64,000 nucleotides of DNA from Leptolyngbya sp. SIO1E4 (GCA_010672825.2 JAAHFU020000001.1:496001-560000), one strand, 5' to 3'; counted from the first letter of the stretch, positions 35,513-44,780 are shown. Notes: a model not told the origin generated them from the letters alone. Program-made: numbers and translations.

Positions 35513-37558
35513 ATGATTTGCTGTCTCAATCCTTATTGTCCTCAGCCCATGAACCGCGATACGGCAAAGGTTTGCCAAAGCTGCGGAACTCCCCTCGTGG
35601 CAATGTTGCGAGGGCGTTACCAGCCCCTTAAGCTAATTGGCCGAGGCGGATTTGGACGCACATATCTGGCGTTGGATAGCGATCGCCTCAATGCCCCTTG
35701 TGTGGTTAAGCAGTTTGCGCCCCAAACGCAAGGAACAAAATCCTTCCACAAGGCAGTGGCGCTTTTTAACCAGGAAGCAGTACGGCTCCATGATCTGGGA
35801 GAACACATTCAGATTCCCGCTTTACTGGCCTACTTTGAACACGACCATTACCTGTATTTGGTTCAGCAATTTATTGACGGCAAAACCCTCCTCCAAGAGA
35901 TGGCAGAGCAGGGGCCAATGAGTGAAGCCGCCATTCGTCGGCTACTCCATGATCTGTTGCCTGTGCTGGACTTTATCCATCAACACAGTGTGGTTCATCG
36001 AGATATTACACCCACTAATCTCATTCGCCGTGAGACAGATCGTCGCCTGTTCTTGATTGACTTTGGCATTGCTAAGCAGTTTGGGGAGGCGTTGTCTCCA
36101 GAACCCGGTACCCGCATCGGCACTGAAGGATATGCCCCCATTGAGCAGATTCGCGGTGGGCAGGCGTACCCCTGCAGCGATTTGTATAGCCTGGGAACCA
36201 CCTGCCTACATCTGCTGACGGGCTACAAACCAGAGCAGCTCTATGACCCACTGGTAGGACAGTGGCGCTGGCGCGAGGTATTGGCTAAACAAAACCGTAC
36301 CATTGGCAATGAGTTAGGACACATCCTCGATCGCCTAGTACTAGATGCAGTGGGCGATCGCTTTCAAGCGGCTCAAGCAGTCATAGAAGCCCTCAGACAT
36401 TTGCCAAATCTGCAAGGCAATGTCCCTGGCTGGGTTCGGCAACACCCTACCGGTAAACTTTCAGAAACATCCGTTGCCCTCCAGAGTGTGCCACCCCAGC
36501 AAGCGGTAAACGCTCAAGTACCACCCACATCCCCTCCTTCTAGCCCCCCAAATATCATGTCATCATCTCCCTTTATCCCCCCCCTATCATCCCCGTCTGG
36601 CCCTTCAAAGCCACCGTCATCGCCGCCTTCTATCCCACCGTTGTCGGCGCCATCCGGCCCCTCTCCCCGAGGCGGTTGGCAATGTGTACGAACCTTAACA
36701 GGGCACAAATCCTGGGTTACGGCAGTGACCTTTAATCCCCGGACAGCCACCTTGGTCAGTGGCAGTTTAGACGACAGCCTCAAAATCTGGAACCTGCAAA
36801 CAGGCAGTCCCCTGTTCACATTGAATGGGCATCCCCGCGGCGTTAACGACGTGGCCATCAGTGGCAAAGGCCAAGTGCTGGTGAGCTGCGGTGATGACAG
36901 CACGGCCAAAATCTGGAATTTGAGTGCTGGCAGCCACTTACACACACTCAAAGGTCATATGCGAGCTGTGACCAGCGTCGCGATTGGTCATAAAGGTTGT
37001 GTTGTAGCCAGCGGGAGCCAAGACAAGGTCATCCATTTGTGGAAGCTCGATAAAGGGACGCTGATTCGAACCTTGCTAGGCTCCCCTGCAGCCATCAGGG
37101 CGGTAGCCATAACCCCTGATGAAACGAGTCTGATCGGTGGTGGGTTAGATAACAAAATTCGACTTTGGGACTTAAAAACCGGAGAAATGGTACGGATTTT
37201 CTCTGGGCACTTGAACCCCATTAATGATGTGGCAGTGAGCCGAGATGGGCTATTTATGGCCAGCGCGAGTAAAGACAAAACCATCCGTCTCTGGAGTCTG
37301 GCCACGGGGGACATCATTCACTGTTTGACAGGGCATACCCAAGAAGTGAATTCTGTCGAGATCGCCCGCGATAACCGCACCATTGTCAGCGGGAGCAATG
37401 ACGGCACTGTGGCGGTCTGGGATGCCAAAACGGGCGTCCAGGTACATCGCCTGACCGGCCACGCTAACACCGTGACCGCGATCGCGCTACACCGCAGCGG
37501 GCGTCTCATTGCCAGTGCCAGTGCTGACAAAACCATCCGCATCTGGAAAGCCCTGTAA
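35513..37558 (+). CDS. Ser/Thr protein kinase with N-terminal zinc ribbon and seven WD40 repeats
   Basis: 681 residues. A Cys4 zinc ribbon opens the protein (CLNPYC...CQSCG, residues 4-25). The kinase domain (about 33-295) is complete: GRGGFGRTYLA, VVKQF (Lys), VVHRDITPTNLI (catalytic Asp/Asn), LIDFGIAKQF and GTEGYAPIEQ, with the Asp-Ile-Thr catalytic loop typical of cyanobacterial kinases. A Pro/Ser-rich linker (about 330-385) leads to seven WD40 repeats (about 390-680), each with the GH...IW or LW pattern, giving one complete propeller. It should be a cytosolic signalling kinase whose propeller recruits partners or substrates. Neither ligand nor target can be predicted; no membrane helix is present. 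Confidence 0.95.
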   Translation: MICCLNPYCPQPMNRDTAKVCQSCGTPLVAMLRGRYQPLKLIGRGGFGRTYLALDSDRLNAPCVVKQFAPQTQGTKSFHKAVALFNQEAVRLHDLGEHIQIPALLAYFEHDHYLYLVQQFIDGKTLLQEMAEQGPMSEAAIRRLLHDLLPVLDFIHQHSVVHRDITPTNLIRRETDRRLFLIDFGIAKQFGEALSPEPGTRIGTEGYAPIEQIRGGQAYPCSDLYSLGTTCLHLLTGYKPEQLYDPLVGQWRWREVLAKQNRTIGNELGHILDRLVLDAVGDRFQAAQAVIEALRHLPNLQGNVPGWVRQHPTGKLSETSVALQSVPPQQAVNAQVPPTSPPSSPPNIMSSSPFIPPLSSPSGPSKPPSSPPSIPPLSAPSGPSPRGGWQCVRTLTGHKSWVTAVTFNPRTATLVSGSLDDSLKIWNLQTGSPLFTLNGHPRGVNDVAISGKGQVLVSCGDDSTAKIWNLSAGSHLHTLKGHMRAVTSVAIGHKGCVVASGSQDKVIHLWKLDKGTLIRTLLGSPAAIRAVAITPDETSLIGGGLDNKIRLWDLKTGEMVRIFSGHLNPINDVAVSRDGLFMASASKDKTIRLWSLATGDIIHCLTGHTQEVNSVEIARDNRTIVSGSNDGTVAVWDAKTGVQVHRLTGHANTVTAIALHRSGRLIASASADKTIRIWKAL

Positions 37559-37652
37559 TGGCTGGAAATTTCACCACGTACCCGGGTAAAAATAAACCCT
37601 TTACAATTTCTTTGGGTGTCTCCCTAGTAAACCCCTATTTCTACTGAATGCA

Positions 37653-38573
37653 ATGGACTTTGCGCCTGCGTTGCCAACATTTTTCGTCACCCTCCGAGAA
37701 GGCGTTGAAGCTGCTCTTGTGGTGGGCATTGTGCTCGCTTGCCTGGGCAAAGCCCAGCAGAGCCATCTCAACCGCTGGGTTTATTTAGGTATCTTGGCAG
37801 GCCTCTTAGGGAGCCTGCTGACAGGCATTATCATTTTCAATAGTGTGGCTCAGGTGAAGCAGGGATTCCCGACTCTAGAGCCCATTATTGAGCCGTTGTT
37901 TGATAGCTTGTTCTGCGCGATCGCGATCATTATGCTGAGCTGGATGCTGTTGTGGATGACGCGCCAATCGCGATCGCTTAAAGCAGACATCGAAGGCTCC
38001 ATTACAGCAGCCCTCACCGAGGCTGACGCTGCTGGCATCACCATTTTTAGTCTGGTGTGCATTGCTGTGCTGCGAGAAGGTATCGAAACGGTTCTCTTTA
38101 TCTTCACCAGCGTTCAGCAGAGCGGGGTGGCGGCAGTGGGGGCAGCAGCTGGCCTCCTGGGTGCCACACTGATTGGCTTTGCCATCTTTAAGTGGGGCGT
38201 TCGCATCAATCTTCGGATCTTTTTCCAGGTGATGGGGGTTTTGCTGCTGCTGATTATCGGTGGCTTGGTGGTTTCCTTCTTCCGCAACCTCGATGCGACC
38301 CTTTATGCCGTCAACAGTTTTGATCCTGTCAATGCCGATCTCTGCATTTCCCAAATGTCTTGCCTGCTGGGGCCACTGGTGTGGGATACCCATGCGCACC
38401 TACCCGACAAACAGTTCCCCGGTATTTTGTTGAAGACGCTGCTGGGCTACCGCGATCGCATATACGCAGGGCAGATCATTGCCTATGTGCTGTTTATCGT
38501 GACAGTTGGCGGCACCTACTTTCGTAGCCTTAACCCACCAGCACAGCAACCCCAGGGTTCTGCTCAGAGTTAA
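37653..38573 (+). CDS. FTR1-family iron permease
   Basis: 306 residues and about seven membrane helices. The two iron-translocation motifs are TLREGVEAALVVGI (residues 13-26) and VLREGIETVLFIF (about 140). The family imports Fe(III) after oxidation or as EfeU-like systems; in cyanobacteria a stand-alone FTR1 homologue may also transport iron across internal membranes. No EfeO/EfeB genes are nearby. It follows the WD40 kinase by 94 bases but a functional link is only conjecture. Confidence 0.92.
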   Translation: MDFAPALPTFFVTLREGVEAALVVGIVLACLGKAQQSHLNRWVYLGILAGLLGSLLTGIIIFNSVAQVKQGFPTLEPIIEPLFDSLFCAIAIIMLSWMLLWMTRQSRSLKADIEGSITAALTEADAAGITIFSLVCIAVLREGIETVLFIFTSVQQSGVAAVGAAAGLLGATLIGFAIFKWGVRINLRIFFQVMGVLLLLIIGGLVVSFFRNLDATLYAVNSFDPVNADLCISQMSCLLGPLVWDTHAHLPDKQFPGILLKTLLGYRDRIYAGQIIAYVLFIVTVGGTYFRSLNPPAQQPQGSAQS

Positions 38574-38975
38574 ATAATCCATTGAAAGAGTTCCTGAACT
38601 GGCAACCTTCGGCTATCAGTTGTTTGCTATCAGTTCTGCAGCGCCACTCGGGAGCATCAGTATCGTCCCGATTGTGTCAAAGCTGCCAGAGAATTAATGA
38701 CGAGCGGCTTGTCGTCCATAGCGGTATGCAGGCTAATCAAGCACACCCTAGACCCCAAACTCTAGACCCTGTCTTGACCCGGATGTACTGGACTCACCTG
38801 AACAAGGCTATATATTCCTGACTTCATACAAAGGAATGAGGGTTTCGTGACAACGCGAGATGGCTGTTTCAGCTATTCTCTGACGAAAGTCACAAAATCA
38901 GGAATGATTCTGGCTTCAACCCGTCTTCCCCGTCCCTGTACTCCTTTCAATTTAATTTTTTTATTGCCTTAAATA
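38574..38975. other. Intergenic region with a MITE-like copy
   Basis: 402 bases between FTR1 and the AEC transporter. It contains copy E of the 96-bp element; an open frame at 38582-38821 reads through the element and is not a gene. The last 100 bases are AT-rich and probably carry the transporter promoter. Confidence 0.6.
38717..38812 (+). mobile_element. 96-bp TA-flanked MITE-like element, copy E
   Basis: CA-TAGCGGTATGCAGGCTAATCAAG at the left, CCCTAGACCCCAAACTCTAGACCC in the centre and GAACAAGGCTA-TA at the right; 96 bases including flanks, almost identical to copy G. Confidence 0.85.
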
Positions 38976-39872
38976 ATGGCTGTTTTATTGCCTGCGATCG
39001 CGCCTGTTGCCTTAATTGTGTTCGTGGGATTTATCGCCGGGCGCACCCTGGGGTTAGACCAGCCCACCCTGTCTCGGCTCAGCCTCTATGTGCTGCTGCC
39101 TGCACTTATTGCCACCAGTGTTTACAACATCACGCTCCCGGCCAGTAGAGCAATGATGTTAGCGCTGGGGTTTGTGCTCACCTCAGCCACCTTAGCCCTA
39201 TTGGTTTACGGTGGCTGTCGGGTTTTGAAGGTCACACCCTTACTGCGTAAAACCCTTTTGGCAACCACCCTGTTTGCCAATACCGGTAATTTGGGTCTGC
39301 CCTTCATTACTTTCTCTTTAGGAGAATCTGGACTAGAGCGAGCCATTGTTTACCTGGTTGCCAGCAGCATTCTCTTGGCGACCGTCGGGCCGATTCTCCT
39401 CAGGGGCGAAGGGCTCCAAGTCGGTCTCCGAATTACCCTACGGCTTCCCGTCTTCTGGGCTATGGTGGCGGGGCTTTCTTTGCAATTTCTAGCCATTAGG
39501 CTGCCCCTGCGGCTAGATGACGGATTGGCATTGCTCGGCGGGGCGGCGATTCCGGTGGCACTGGTGACTCTGGGGATGCAGCTGGCGCAAACGTCCTTTC
39601 ATTTGAGTCAGACAGTTCTGGTAGCAGCCGGGTTGCGTCTACTGCTGGCCCCTATGGTTGCCTTCACGATTGGAACAGGATTAGGACTCCAAGGGCAGGA
39701 TTTACAGGTGTTGGTCTTGCAAGGGGCCATGCCCACAGCAGTGAATACGTTTATCTGGGTCACAGAGTTTGGAGGGGATGCTGACTTAGTTGCCAGGGCG
39801 ATCGTGCTATCAACACTTCTAAGTGCGGTGACGCTACCGACCTTGCTTTGGGGATTACTGGTATTCAGCTAA
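38976..39872 (+). CDS. AEC (auxin efflux carrier) family transporter
   Basis: 298 residues with about ten hydrophobic helices. Family patterns: FVGFIAGRTLGLDQPTLSRLSLYVLLPALI, TLFANTGNLGLPFITFSLGE, and MPTAVNTFIWVTEFGGD near the C-terminus. AEC proteins are secondary carriers for organic acids and similar solutes; the substrate is unknown. It starts with ATG 38976 in a short AT-rich leader and stands alone. Confidence 0.9.
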   Translation: MAVLLPAIAPVALIVFVGFIAGRTLGLDQPTLSRLSLYVLLPALIATSVYNITLPASRAMMLALGFVLTSATLALLVYGGCRVLKVTPLLRKTLLATTLFANTGNLGLPFITFSLGESGLERAIVYLVASSILLATVGPILLRGEGLQVGLRITLRLPVFWAMVAGLSLQFLAIRLPLRLDDGLALLGGAAIPVALVTLGMQLAQTSFHLSQTVLVAAGLRLLLAPMVAFTIGTGLGLQGQDLQVLVLQGAMPTAVNTFIWVTEFGGDADLVARAIVLSTLLSAVTLPTLLWGLLVFS

Positions 39873-40204
39873 GGTAGAGTGAGGGGGCGATCGTCGCCTC
39901 ACTCATCTCTTCTCCAACGCCATTCCAAACCTCGAGTAGAGGAATGGAAGCGTGGGGCGCTAATTGAATCCACCTGGAATCCTAAACGTTCGGAAGTTAC
40001 GACTGCCTTAATTGGGCTGCCCACTTTCACGTTGCGGTCATAACACTTTACAATTAGCAATGCTGCCAATTTTGATGTCGTGGGCATGTTCTGAACAGTT
40101 CACGCGCGTCTGGGGTTCCATTTATGGAGGCAGTACAGATTCCCTCTGAGTAATTCTTGAAGGTGGTCATCAACGGTTTGTCGCACTGAAAATAGAGAGC
40201 AGCT
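39873..40204. other. Leader region upstream of the second EF-G gene
   Basis: 332 bases. No gene or repeat copy is visible. Presumably contains the EF-G promoter and untranslated leader. Confidence 0.45.
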
Positions 40205-42292
40205 ATGAAAAAAGACCTTTCGCGCTATCGCAATATCGGCATTTTTGCCCACGTAGATGCCGGTAAAACCACCACAACCGAACGAATTTTGAAGCTCACT
40301 GGCAAGATCCATAAGATCGGTGAGGTTCATGAAGGTGCGGCAACCACCGATTTTATGGAGCAAGAACAAGAGCGCGGTATTACGATTCAATCTGCCGCGA
40401 CGTCCTGTTTCTGGAACGACCACCAGCTCAACATCATTGACACCCCTGGTCACGTTGACTTCACCATTGAGGTGTATCGCTCCCTGAAGGTACTAGATGG
40501 CGGTATTGGCGTATTTTGTGGGTCAGGCGGGGTAGAACCTCAGTCTGAAACTAACTGGCGCTATGCCAACGACTCCAAAGTGGCCCGCATCATCTACGTC
40601 AACAAGCTCGACCGTATTGGGGCTGACTTTTTCCGTGTGGTGAAGCAGGTTGACAACGTTTTGGCTGCTAAACCCCTGGTGATGGTGCTGCCAATTGGTA
40701 CCGAAAGCGATTTTGTCGGCGTTGTCGACCTCCTGACTGAAAAAGCCTGGATCTGGGATGACTCGGGTGATCCCATGAATTATGAAACTCAAGATGTCCC
40801 CGATGACCTGAAAGATCAGGTTGCAGAATACCGTGAGGCCCTGATTGAAGCAGCTGTCGAGCAAGACGAAGAGGCACTCATGAAGTACCTGGAGGGCGAA
40901 GAAGTCACCATTGACGAACTTAAGCAGTGCATTCGGAAGGGGACTCGGGAGCTAGCCTTCTTCCCGACTTACTGTGGTTCGTCCTTTAAAAACAAGGGTG
41001 TGCAGTTAGTATTGGATGCCGTGGTAGACTACCTGCCCGCACCTGATGAAGTGCCACCTCAGCCAGAAGTTGACCTGGAAGGCAATGAGACGGGGCAAGT
41101 TGCCTATGTTGATCCTGAGAAACCTTTGCGGGCTTTGGCCTTCAAAATCATGGATGATCGTTTTGGGGCCCTGACCTTTACCCGCATCTATTCTGGTGTC
41201 ATCAACAAGGGTGATAACGTACTCGATACCGCAACGGGCAAAAGCGAGCGAATTGGTCGCATTGTTGAAATGCACGCCAACGATCGCCAAGAAGTAGATT
41301 CAGCCCAGGCTGGAGACATTGTGGCGTTGGTAGGGCTCAAAAATGTGCAGACGGGGCACACCCTCTGCGACCTGAAGAATCCTGCGACCCTAGAACCCAT
41401 GGTGTTCCCTGAACCGGTTATCTCAGTTGCCGTTCAGCCTAAAAAGAAAGGCGACAACGAGAAAATGGGGGTTGCCATCAGCAAGATGGTGCAGGAGGAT
41501 CCCTCCTTCTATGTGGAAACCGACCAGGAAACCGGTGAAACCATCCTGAAAGGAATGGGTGAACTCCACCTGGATATTAAGGTAGACATCCTGAAGCGGA
41601 CCTATGGTGTGGAAGTCGAAGTGGGTAAACCTCAGGTAGCTTACCGTGAGTCAGTCACCAAGCGCCTGGAAGACAGTTACACCCACAAGAAGCAGTCTGG
41701 TGGTTCTGGTCAGTACGGCAAGATCGATTACGTTATTGAGCCTGGTGAAGCCGGTACTGGCTTCCAGTTTGAGTCCAAGGTGACGGGGGGTAACGTCCCT
41801 CGGGAATTCTGGCCTGCAGTACAAAAGGGCTTTGAAACCAGTGTCGATAAAGGGCCAATGGCAGGTTTCCCAGTAGTCGACCTGAAGGTAACTCTGACTG
41901 ACGGCGCCTATCACCCAGTAGACTCTTCTGCGATCGCTTTCGAAATTGCCGCTAGGGCTGCCTATCGTCAGTCTCTACCTAAGGCCGGGATGCAACTGTT
42001 AGAGCCCATTATGAAAGTGGATGTTTTCACCCCTGATGACTACATGGGGGATGTCATTGGTGACCTGAACCGTCGTCGCGGCATGATTTTGGGTCAAGAA
42101 TCTGGCCCCACTGGGGTGCGCATTAAAGCTGAAGCCCCCTTGAGCGAGATGTTCGGCTACATCGGCGATCTGCGTACCATGACCTCCGGTCGGGGACAGT
42201 TCTCCATGACCTTCTCTCACTACTCCCCTTGCCCCAGCAATGTGGCAGAGGTTGTGATTAAAGAGGCTAAGGATCGGGCAGCTGCTTCCTAG
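40205..42292 (+). CDS. Elongation factor G, second paralogue
   Basis: 695 residues. GTPase motifs are intact: [35 protein letters not shown] (switch region), [13 protein letters not shown]. Domains II-V follow, with the loop [16 protein letters not shown] and the C-terminal [22 protein letters not shown]. The N-terminus [14 protein letters not shown] and the [10 protein letters not shown] text match the cyanobacterial EF-G paralogue represented by Synechocystis sll1098, and differ from the str-operon EF-G (ITITAAA). Genes rpsL, rpsG and tuf are absent nearby, in line with a paralogue. It probably acts in translocation or ribosome rescue; redox-sensitive cysteines have been described in cyanobacterial EF-Gs. 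Confidence 0.92.
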   Translation: MKKDLSRYRNIGIFAHVDAGKTTTTERILKLTGKIHKIGEVHEGAATTDFMEQEQERGITIQSAATSCFWNDHQLNIIDTPGHVDFTIEVYRSLKVLDGGIGVFCGSGGVEPQSETNWRYANDSKVARIIYVNKLDRIGADFFRVVKQVDNVLAAKPLVMVLPIGTESDFVGVVDLLTEKAWIWDDSGDPMNYETQDVPDDLKDQVAEYREALIEAAVEQDEEALMKYLEGEEVTIDELKQCIRKGTRELAFFPTYCGSSFKNKGVQLVLDAVVDYLPAPDEVPPQPEVDLEGNETGQVAYVDPEKPLRALAFKIMDDRFGALTFTRIYSGVINKGDNVLDTATGKSERIGRIVEMHANDRQEVDSAQAGDIVALVGLKNVQTGHTLCDLKNPATLEPMVFPEPVISVAVQPKKKGDNEKMGVAISKMVQEDPSFYVETDQETGETILKGMGELHLDIKVDILKRTYGVEVEVGKPQVAYRESVTKRLEDSYTHKKQSGGSGQYGKIDYVIEPGEAGTGFQFESKVTGGNVPREFWPAVQKGFETSVDKGPMAGFPVVDLKVTLTDGAYHPVDSSAIAFEIAARAAYRQSLPKAGMQLLEPIMKVDVFTPDDYMGDVIGDLNRRRGMILGQESGPTGVRIKAEAPLSEMFGYIGDLRTMTSGRGQFSMTFSHYSPCPSNVAEVVIKEAKDRAAAS

Positions 42293-42348
42293 GATTTTAG
42301 GTCCCTAAATCCTAGGCGCTACTCAAAAGTGCCCCATAGGTGTTTGCC

Positions 42349-42389
42349 ATATTTCCGTCGGGAGAACTTCTCCCGACGGAAATATTTTT
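42349..42389 (+). terminator. Strong terminator after the EF-G gene
   Basis: ATATTTCCGTCGGGAGAA (42349-42366) and its exact complement TTCTCCCGACGGAAATAT (42368-42385) form an 18-base perfect inverted repeat around one base, followed by TTTTT. A second, weaker hairpin (CCTAGGATTTTAGG/CCTAAATCCTAGG, about 42289-42315) precedes it just after the stop codon. Confidence 0.93.
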
Positions 42390-42540
42390 AAATTCTGTTT
42401 GGGTTCTTAGCCGACTTACATATGCCAAATTACTCTTTTGGAGAAAAATATAAGGATGGACAAAAAACGGCCAAGGATTTATTCTCCAGCGACTTTGACA
42501 AAAGAGGGATATGATCGGATACAAGCTATGAATCCGTAAT

Positions 42541-43413
42541 GTGACAGCACCTGCGCCCCAAACAGATTCCATCGATTCCCTCTCTGGTTTATCCCATCTA
42601 GATCCAGGTTGGGAGCATATTCGGGTGCGGCACCTTCAGAATCCTTCAGGAGAAGGCCCTTATTATTGCGAAAACCACACGGTGTTTGTGTCTTTGGCTC
42701 CCCGTCCGGTTTACTATTTGCAAGTACAGGATGGCAAAACCCATACTGGGCTACATCGGAAGGGTGACCTGTTGATCACCCCGGCAAACACGCCCCTTTT
42801 TACGCGGTGGGAGGGAGATGAAGATTGCTTACAAATTCAACTCACGACTGAGTTTTTGCAAAACGTTGCTCAGGAAACCTTAGAACAGGATGGCGATCGC
42901 CTTGCACTCGTCCCAACCTTTCAAACCCGTGATGTTCAGATAGATGCGATCGCAACGCTGCTCCTCACTGAGTATCAACAAAACCCATCTGGAAATCGGC
43001 TTTATGTAGATTCCCTCGCCAATATTTTGGCCGTGAATTTACTGCGACAATATGCAACAACTCAACCGCAGTTGCCGATTTATGAAGGGGGCTTATCCCA
43101 ACGTCAAGTGATGCAAGTTTTGGACTACATTGAGACCCATTTAGACCAAGAGATTAAACTCAATAATTTGGCTCAACTGCTTGACATGAGTCAATTCCAC
43201 TTCAGTCGTCTCTTCAAACAATCCCTGGGTCTCTCGCCTTATCAATACCTGCTGCAGCAACGGGTAGAACGTGCTAAGCAGCTATTGAAACAAACCGATC
43301 AGCCGATTATGGAGATTGCTTTTGAGTGCGGATTTAATAGCCACAGCCATCTCACTAAGCAGTTTCGCCAATTGACGGGCATGACACCGAAGGCATACCG
43401 GGCGGGTCAATAG
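42541..43413 (+). CDS. AraC-family transcriptional regulator
   Basis: 290 residues from a GTG; the nearby ATG at 42539 is followed directly by TGA. The N-terminal 170 residues resemble a cupin-like ligand domain (PRPVYYLQVQDGKTHTGLHRKGDLLITPANTP). The C-terminal 100 residues hold two helix-turn-helix motifs: LNNLAQLLDMSQFHFSRLFKQSLG and IMEIAFECGFNSHSHLTKQFRQLTGMTPKAYR. Ligand and targets are unknown; it could regulate itself or the accessory segment downstream, but no operator was found. Confidence 0.94.
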   Translation: MTAPAPQTDSIDSLSGLSHLDPGWEHIRVRHLQNPSGEGPYYCENHTVFVSLAPRPVYYLQVQDGKTHTGLHRKGDLLITPANTPLFTRWEGDEDCLQIQLTTEFLQNVAQETLEQDGDRLALVPTFQTRDVQIDAIATLLLTEYQQNPSGNRLYVDSLANILAVNLLRQYATTQPQLPIYEGGLSQRQVMQVLDYIETHLDQEIKLNNLAQLLDMSQFHFSRLFKQSLGLSPYQYLLQQRVERAKQLLKQTDQPIMEIAFECGFNSHSHLTKQFRQLTGMTPKAYRAGQ

Positions 43414-43489
43414 AAACATTATTTTCCAGACCTAGCCGTCAAAACCTACAGCTACCTTACGGGCAAAGATGACGTTCGAGGAATATTTA

Positions 43490-43555
43490 TGAGTCTCAGT
43501 TTGTTGGCCATGTATGGTACGGCAAGCTATCTTGTAATAGGCTTAGTGGCTTAAG
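43490..43555 (+). CDS. Possible 21-residue hydrophobic small protein
   Basis: ATG preceded by GAGGAATATTT; encodes one possible membrane helix. It does not match PetN, PetL, Psb30 or other small photosynthetic subunits I can recall. It might be a cassette-borne or residual open frame upstream of the attC-like site. Confidence 0.2.
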
Positions 43556-43608
43556 TTCAGCTGAACAGAAAACTTCATATTTATGCATTTCTAACGTTCT
43601 CCTGCTAT

Positions 43609-43699
43609 GCCTAACCTGCGCATGCATTCAGATGCTCGACCAACGCTCCTGCTGCTGCAATTTATTTTCTGCTCGCACCGATGATGTTCAACGTTAGGC
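43609..43699 (+). other. attC-like integron recombination site
   Basis: R'' GCCTAAC (43609-43615), 5-base spacer CTGCG, L'' CATGCATT, a variable centre of about 51 bases, L' GATGATG, 6-base spacer TTCAAC, and R' GTTAGGC (43693-43699). R'' and R' are exact complements and fit the RYYYAAC/GTTRRRY consensus. L'' pairs with L' as CAT-CAT with one extra G, the extrahelical base that orients attC sites. The cassette gene begins 27 bases after R', a typical distance. No integrase gene is in the window. Confidence 0.72.
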
Positions 43700-43725
43700 A
43701 TTAAAGCGATACGAATCAGAGGCTT

Positions 43726-44343
43726 ATGGAAAACGTAGAGAAGCAAAAGAGTTCTGTCCGACAGCGCGCAGATGAAATAAAAGGGTATAGGTGCAAAAAT
43801 TTAATTGCTGTGATTGAAAATCCACGCGATATCAAGAACATTGGCACCATAATCAGAAACGTCAACGCTTTAGGGGTAGAAAAGGCTTACATTGTAGACC
43901 CAAGGAAAGCCTTACCTGACGATTGGCAAGAAATGCGAGAGACGAGGTCGCTTTCAAGAACCTCCGTATCTGCAATTAAATGGAGCTTTGTCAAAAGATT
44001 CGACAGTACTGAAGCGTGCATTGAACACCTAGAACGAAACCGTTTTGTGTCCATCGTCACCTCTCCACATCGAAAGGGAATAAAAAACGTCGTTCTAGAT
44101 GAGGCTGACTACACCACCTACACTAAGCTGGCGGTATGGTTCGGTAATGAAGCTAGGGGCATAAGTGACCTTGCCGTCGAGCATAGCGATATGTGCGTGA
44201 GCATTCCAATGTTTGGCATGATCGAGAGTCTTAATCTGGGTACCACGTCGGGAATCGTCTTGTACGAAGTTACGAAGCAGCGCCGTGCATATCAGCGTAA
44301 ATATCGGTGGAGAAACAATCGAGGCTTGAAGGTTGATGCCTAA
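43726..44343 (+). CDS. SpoU/TrmH-family RNA 2'-O-methyltransferase, probable integron cassette gene
   Basis: 205 residues. SPOUT motifs 1-3: NIGTIIRNVNALGVEKAYIVD, AVWFGNEARGISDL and VSIPMFGMIESLNLGTTSGIVLYE. These form the knotted SAM-binding site of enzymes that methylate ribose in tRNA or rRNA. It is a single SPOUT domain with no RNA-binding N-terminal extension of the RlmB type, closer to TrmH/TrmL. The gene lies right after an attC-like site and its stop codon TAA is inside GCCTAAC, exactly where cassette genes usually end. Its base composition looks more AT-rich than neighbouring core genes. Most likely laterally acquired; RNA target unknown. Confidence 0.88.
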   Translation: MENVEKQKSSVRQRADEIKGYRCKNLIAVIENPRDIKNIGTIIRNVNALGVEKAYIVDPRKALPDDWQEMRETRSLSRTSVSAIKWSFVKRFDSTEACIEHLERNRFVSIVTSPHRKGIKNVVLDEADYTTYTKLAVWFGNEARGISDLAVEHSDMCVSIPMFGMIESLNLGTTSGIVLYEVTKQRRAYQRKYRWRNNRGLKVDA

Positions 44344-44382
44344 CTATTACAAATACACCGACTCATTTACAACTACTTAGGT
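44338..44382 (+). other. Possible decayed second attC-like site
   Basis: GCCTAAC (44338-44344) overlaps the SpoU gene stop codon. CTTAGGT (44376-44382) is one base from a GTTRRRY right-hand site, and between them CAAAT and ATTTA are partly complementary at the L positions. At 45 bases it is shorter than functional attC sites, so it may be truncated or coincidental. Confidence 0.3.
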
Positions 44383-44780
44383 TCTGAATCTCAGGTGTTT
44401 TGATTCCTTAGATTTATTTTCATCCCTACCCAAAAAATGCTCTGTAAATTTAGTTCCTGAAGAAGAAATTCAGCAACTAAAACTGTTATTCCAGTCGTTG
44501 CTGCAAGAACTAGGAAAGCTTATTCACCTGGGATTGCAGCGGCACTGAATGATCGATACTGGTTTGTTCAGAGAAGCAGCTAGACTCTTAAAATCAAAGA
44601 TGCAGGCTGTCGCACGACTCTACCATTGGGCTGACTAACATCCTCAACGGAGAGATACTTTTAGACGCTCCTAAAGATGGACTGACGTTAACTCTAGCTG
44701 CTTATAGGATGAAACAGCTTAGTCAAGCTACTTACAATGGAGAGCCAGAGTAATTGCACATAATTTAGTTGTGATTTTTA
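44344..44780. pseudogene. Gene-poor segment with possible coding relics
   Basis: 437 bases without a complete gene. Two short stretches read like coding fragments: PEEEIQQLKLLFQSLLQELGKLIHLGLQRH (about 44457-44549), and LNGEILLDAPKDGLTLTLAAYRMKQ (44645-44750) ending in a stop. They are in different frames and match no family I know. This looks like decayed accessory DNA downstream of the cassette. Confidence 0.3.

Larger units (their letters stand above)
43414..43725. other. Intergenic region containing an attC-like site
   Basis: 312 bases between the AraC gene and the SpoU gene. It includes an attC-like structure (listed separately) and, at 43490-43555, a 21-codon hydrophobic frame (MSLSLLAMYGTASYLVIGLVA) with GAGGA seven bases upstream. 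That peptide is too short to call with confidence. Confidence 0.5.

Noticed and set aside
38582-38821. 79-codon frame between FTR1 and the AEC gene
   Set aside because: Its second half is copy E of the 96-bp element; no protein similarity.
40205-42292. Tetracycline-resistance ribosomal protection protein
   Set aside because: The protein keeps the full EF-G domain order and the cyanobacterial EF-G paralogue signature instead of TetM-type sequence.
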